Notes under the pieces: model-generated
What the model was told of the DNA's origin: nothing
What the model saw: only the letters and a program-made list of their open reading frames with translations
The model's database searches: none
Part shown: positions 62,889 through 64,000 of the stretch, in pieces
How the letters are laid out: each line of letters begins with the position of its first letter
Numbering within the stretch: the stretch's first letter is position 1
Translations under genes and position numbers: made by a program
Assembly: GCF_000526515.1 (NCBI RefSeq)
Contig: NZ_JAGF01000001.1
Span: forward strand, 3,162,001-3,226,000
Origin: Cellulomonas sp. KRMCY2
GTDB lineage: Bacteria > Actinomycetota > Actinomycetes > Actinomycetales > Cellulomonadaceae
Reading direction: 5' to 3'
Length of the DNA stretch: 64,000 nucleotides

Positions 62889-63820
62889 CCGCCTCGCCGG
62901 AACCCTTCCGCTCGGGTTTCGTCTGCGTCGTCGGGCGTCCCAACGCCGGCAAGTCGACGCTGACCAACGCCCTGGTCGGCCAGAAGGTCGCCATCACCTC
63001 GGGCCGGCCGCAGACGACCCGCCACGTCATCCGCGGCATCGTGCACCGGCCGGACGCGCAGCTGGTCCTGGTGGACACCCCCGGCCTGCACCGCCCGCGC
63101 ACCCTGCTGGGCGAGCGTCTCAACGACCTGGTGCGCGGCACGCTCACCGAGGTCGACGTCGTCGTCTTCTGCATGCCGGCCGACCAGCGCGTCGGGCCGG
63201 GGGACCGCTACATCGCCCAACAGCTCTCCGAGCTGGGCCGGGACGGTGAGCGCACGCCGGTCGTCGCGGTCGCGACGAAGTCCGACCTGGTTCCGCGGGG
63301 ACGGCTCGCCGAGCACCTCATGGCCATCGCTGCCCTGGGCGACTGGGCCGACGTCGTCCCGGTCAGTGCTGTCGACGGCTACCAGGTCGACACGCTCATC
63401 GACATCCTCGTCGGCCACCTGTCGCCGGGACCTGCGCTCTACCCGGACGGTGAGCTCACCGACGAGCCGGAGGCCGTGATGGTCGCCGAGCTCGTCCGTG
63501 AGGCCGCGCTCGAAGGTGTGCACGACGAGCTGCCGCACTCGCTCGCCGTCGTCGTGGACGAGATCACCCCGCGTCCTGGCCGCGACGGGTCGGACGGTGA
63601 GCCGCCGTTCCTCGACGTCCGGGTCCAGCTCTTCGTCGAGCGGGACAGCCAGAAGGCCATCGTGATCGGCAAGGGCGGCGCCCGGCTGCGTGACGTCGGG
63701 AGCAAGGCCCGGCAGGGGATCGAGGCGCTGCTCGGTGCACGGGTGTACCTCGATCTGCACGTGAAGGTGGCCAAGGACTGGCAGCGCGACCCCAAGCAGC
63801 TGCGTCGCCTCGGGTTCTGA
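62885..63820 (+). CDS. era: GTPase Era
   Basis: 311 residues. GTPase with GRPNAGKST (G1), DTPGLHRP (G3) and TKSD (G4), followed by a KH domain with GKGGARLRDVG that binds the 3' end of 16S rRNA. It acts in 30S assembly with YbeY, whose gene is just upstream. Confidence 0.96.
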   Translation: MTASPEPFRSGFVCVVGRPNAGKSTLTNALVGQKVAITSGRPQTTRHVIRGIVHRPDAQLVLVDTPGLHRPRTLLGERLNDLVRGTLTEVDVVVFCMPADQRVGPGDRYIAQQLSELGRDGERTPVVAVATKSDLVPRGRLAEHLMAIAALGDWADVVPVSAVDGYQVDTLIDILVGHLSPGPALYPDGELTDEPEAVMVAELVREAALEGVHDELPHSLAVVVDEITPRPGRDGSDGEPPFLDVRVQLFVERDSQKAIVIGKGGARLRDVGSKARQGIEALLGARVYLDLHVKVAKDWQRDPKQLRRLGF

Positions 63821-63894
63821 CCGCGGGGCGGCGCGCGACGCCACCGGCGGAGCGGCGCCCGGGCGGGTTCGACCGTCCGGGCTGCGCCAGTGGC

Positions 63895-63900
63895 TAGACT
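63895..63900 (+). promoter_or_regulatory. -10 hexamer for the last, partial gene
   Basis: TAGACT ends 6 nt before GTG 63907, again the leaderless arrangement. Confidence 0.45.
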
Positions 63901-63906
63901 CCGCCC

Positions 63907-64000
63907 GTGCGCTACCGGATCGTCCTGACCAGCGCCGCAGCCGTGGTCGGTCTCGGCCTGCTGGGCGCGATCTCCGGACCGGGCTGGGATCCGGTGCCGA
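63907..64000 (+). CDS. Partial gene, N-terminus with hydrophobic segment
   Basis: Opens at GTG 63907 and is open to the window end. The 31 residues seen (MRYRIVLTSAAAVVGLG, then LLGAISGPGW) look like a signal peptide or first membrane span. Too short to name. Confidence 0.5.
   Translation, partial: MRYRIVLTSAAAVVGLGLLGAISGPGWDPVP

Overview
The window is high-GC DNA of an actinobacterium, most likely a Micrococcales species close to Cellulomonas (inferred from gene order, codon use, an F420-type luciferase-like oxidoreductase and very many GTG starts; no 16S rRNA gene is present to fix the genus). Almost all of it is chromosomal housekeeping DNA. I see no prophage, insertion sequence, plasmid gene or CRISPR array.

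Layout. 1-6 kb: recG (3' part), rsmD, coaD, a coiled-coil protein, yceD, rpmF, rnc, mutM. 6-14.4 kb: a NarL-type response regulator faces a minus-strand operon cydA-cydB-cydD-cydC-GAF sensor kinase. Its junctions are translationally coupled and its kinase resembles the haem-based DosS/DosT sensors. 14.9-26.9 kb: rne, rplU-rpmA, obgE, proB, proA, a 50-residue membrane protein, nadD, a coiled-coil membrane protein, rsfS and a histidine phosphatase. 27-36 kb is the least conserved part: tRNA-Ala, a large membrane hydrolase-like protein, an F420-type oxidoreductase, a membrane metallophosphoesterase, copC-yceI, a broken HerA-like ATPase fragment and a fatty acid desaturase. 36-45 kb: leuS, a DegV protein, comEA, comEC, holA. 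45-49 kb: an unannotated 42-codon secreted-peptide gene beside an XRE-TPR regulator, an EAL remnant, rpsT, a MazF-like protein and dodecin. 49-64 kb: lepA, a MerR/aldo-keto reductase pair, hemW, a frameshifted DUF4870 gene, a DUF3097 gene, then hrcA-dnaJ-rsmE, a lipoprotein, HIT, phoH-ybeY-corC-era and the start of one more gene.

How it works together. Ribosome assembly and RNA processing dominate (rsmD, rnc, rne, obgE, rsfS, lepA, rsmE, ybeY, era, L32, L21, L27, S20, yceD). NAD, CoA and proline synthesis, DNA repair, DNA uptake and heat-shock control (CIRCE with hrcA-dnaJ) fill the rest.

Most interesting signals: (1) a candidate peptide-signalling pair at 45.3-46.9 kb, with matching inverted half-sites around both promoters; (2) the cyd operon carrying its own putative haem sensor kinase, with a DosR-box-like palindrome upstream of cydA; (3) a perfect 18-bp inverted repeat inside the 5' coding region of rnc, a possible RNase III self-cleavage site; (4) a recurrent -10 hexamer about 6 nt ahead of the start codon in a dozen genes, indicating widespread leaderless mRNAs; (5) three damaged genes (HerA-like, DUF4870, EAL).
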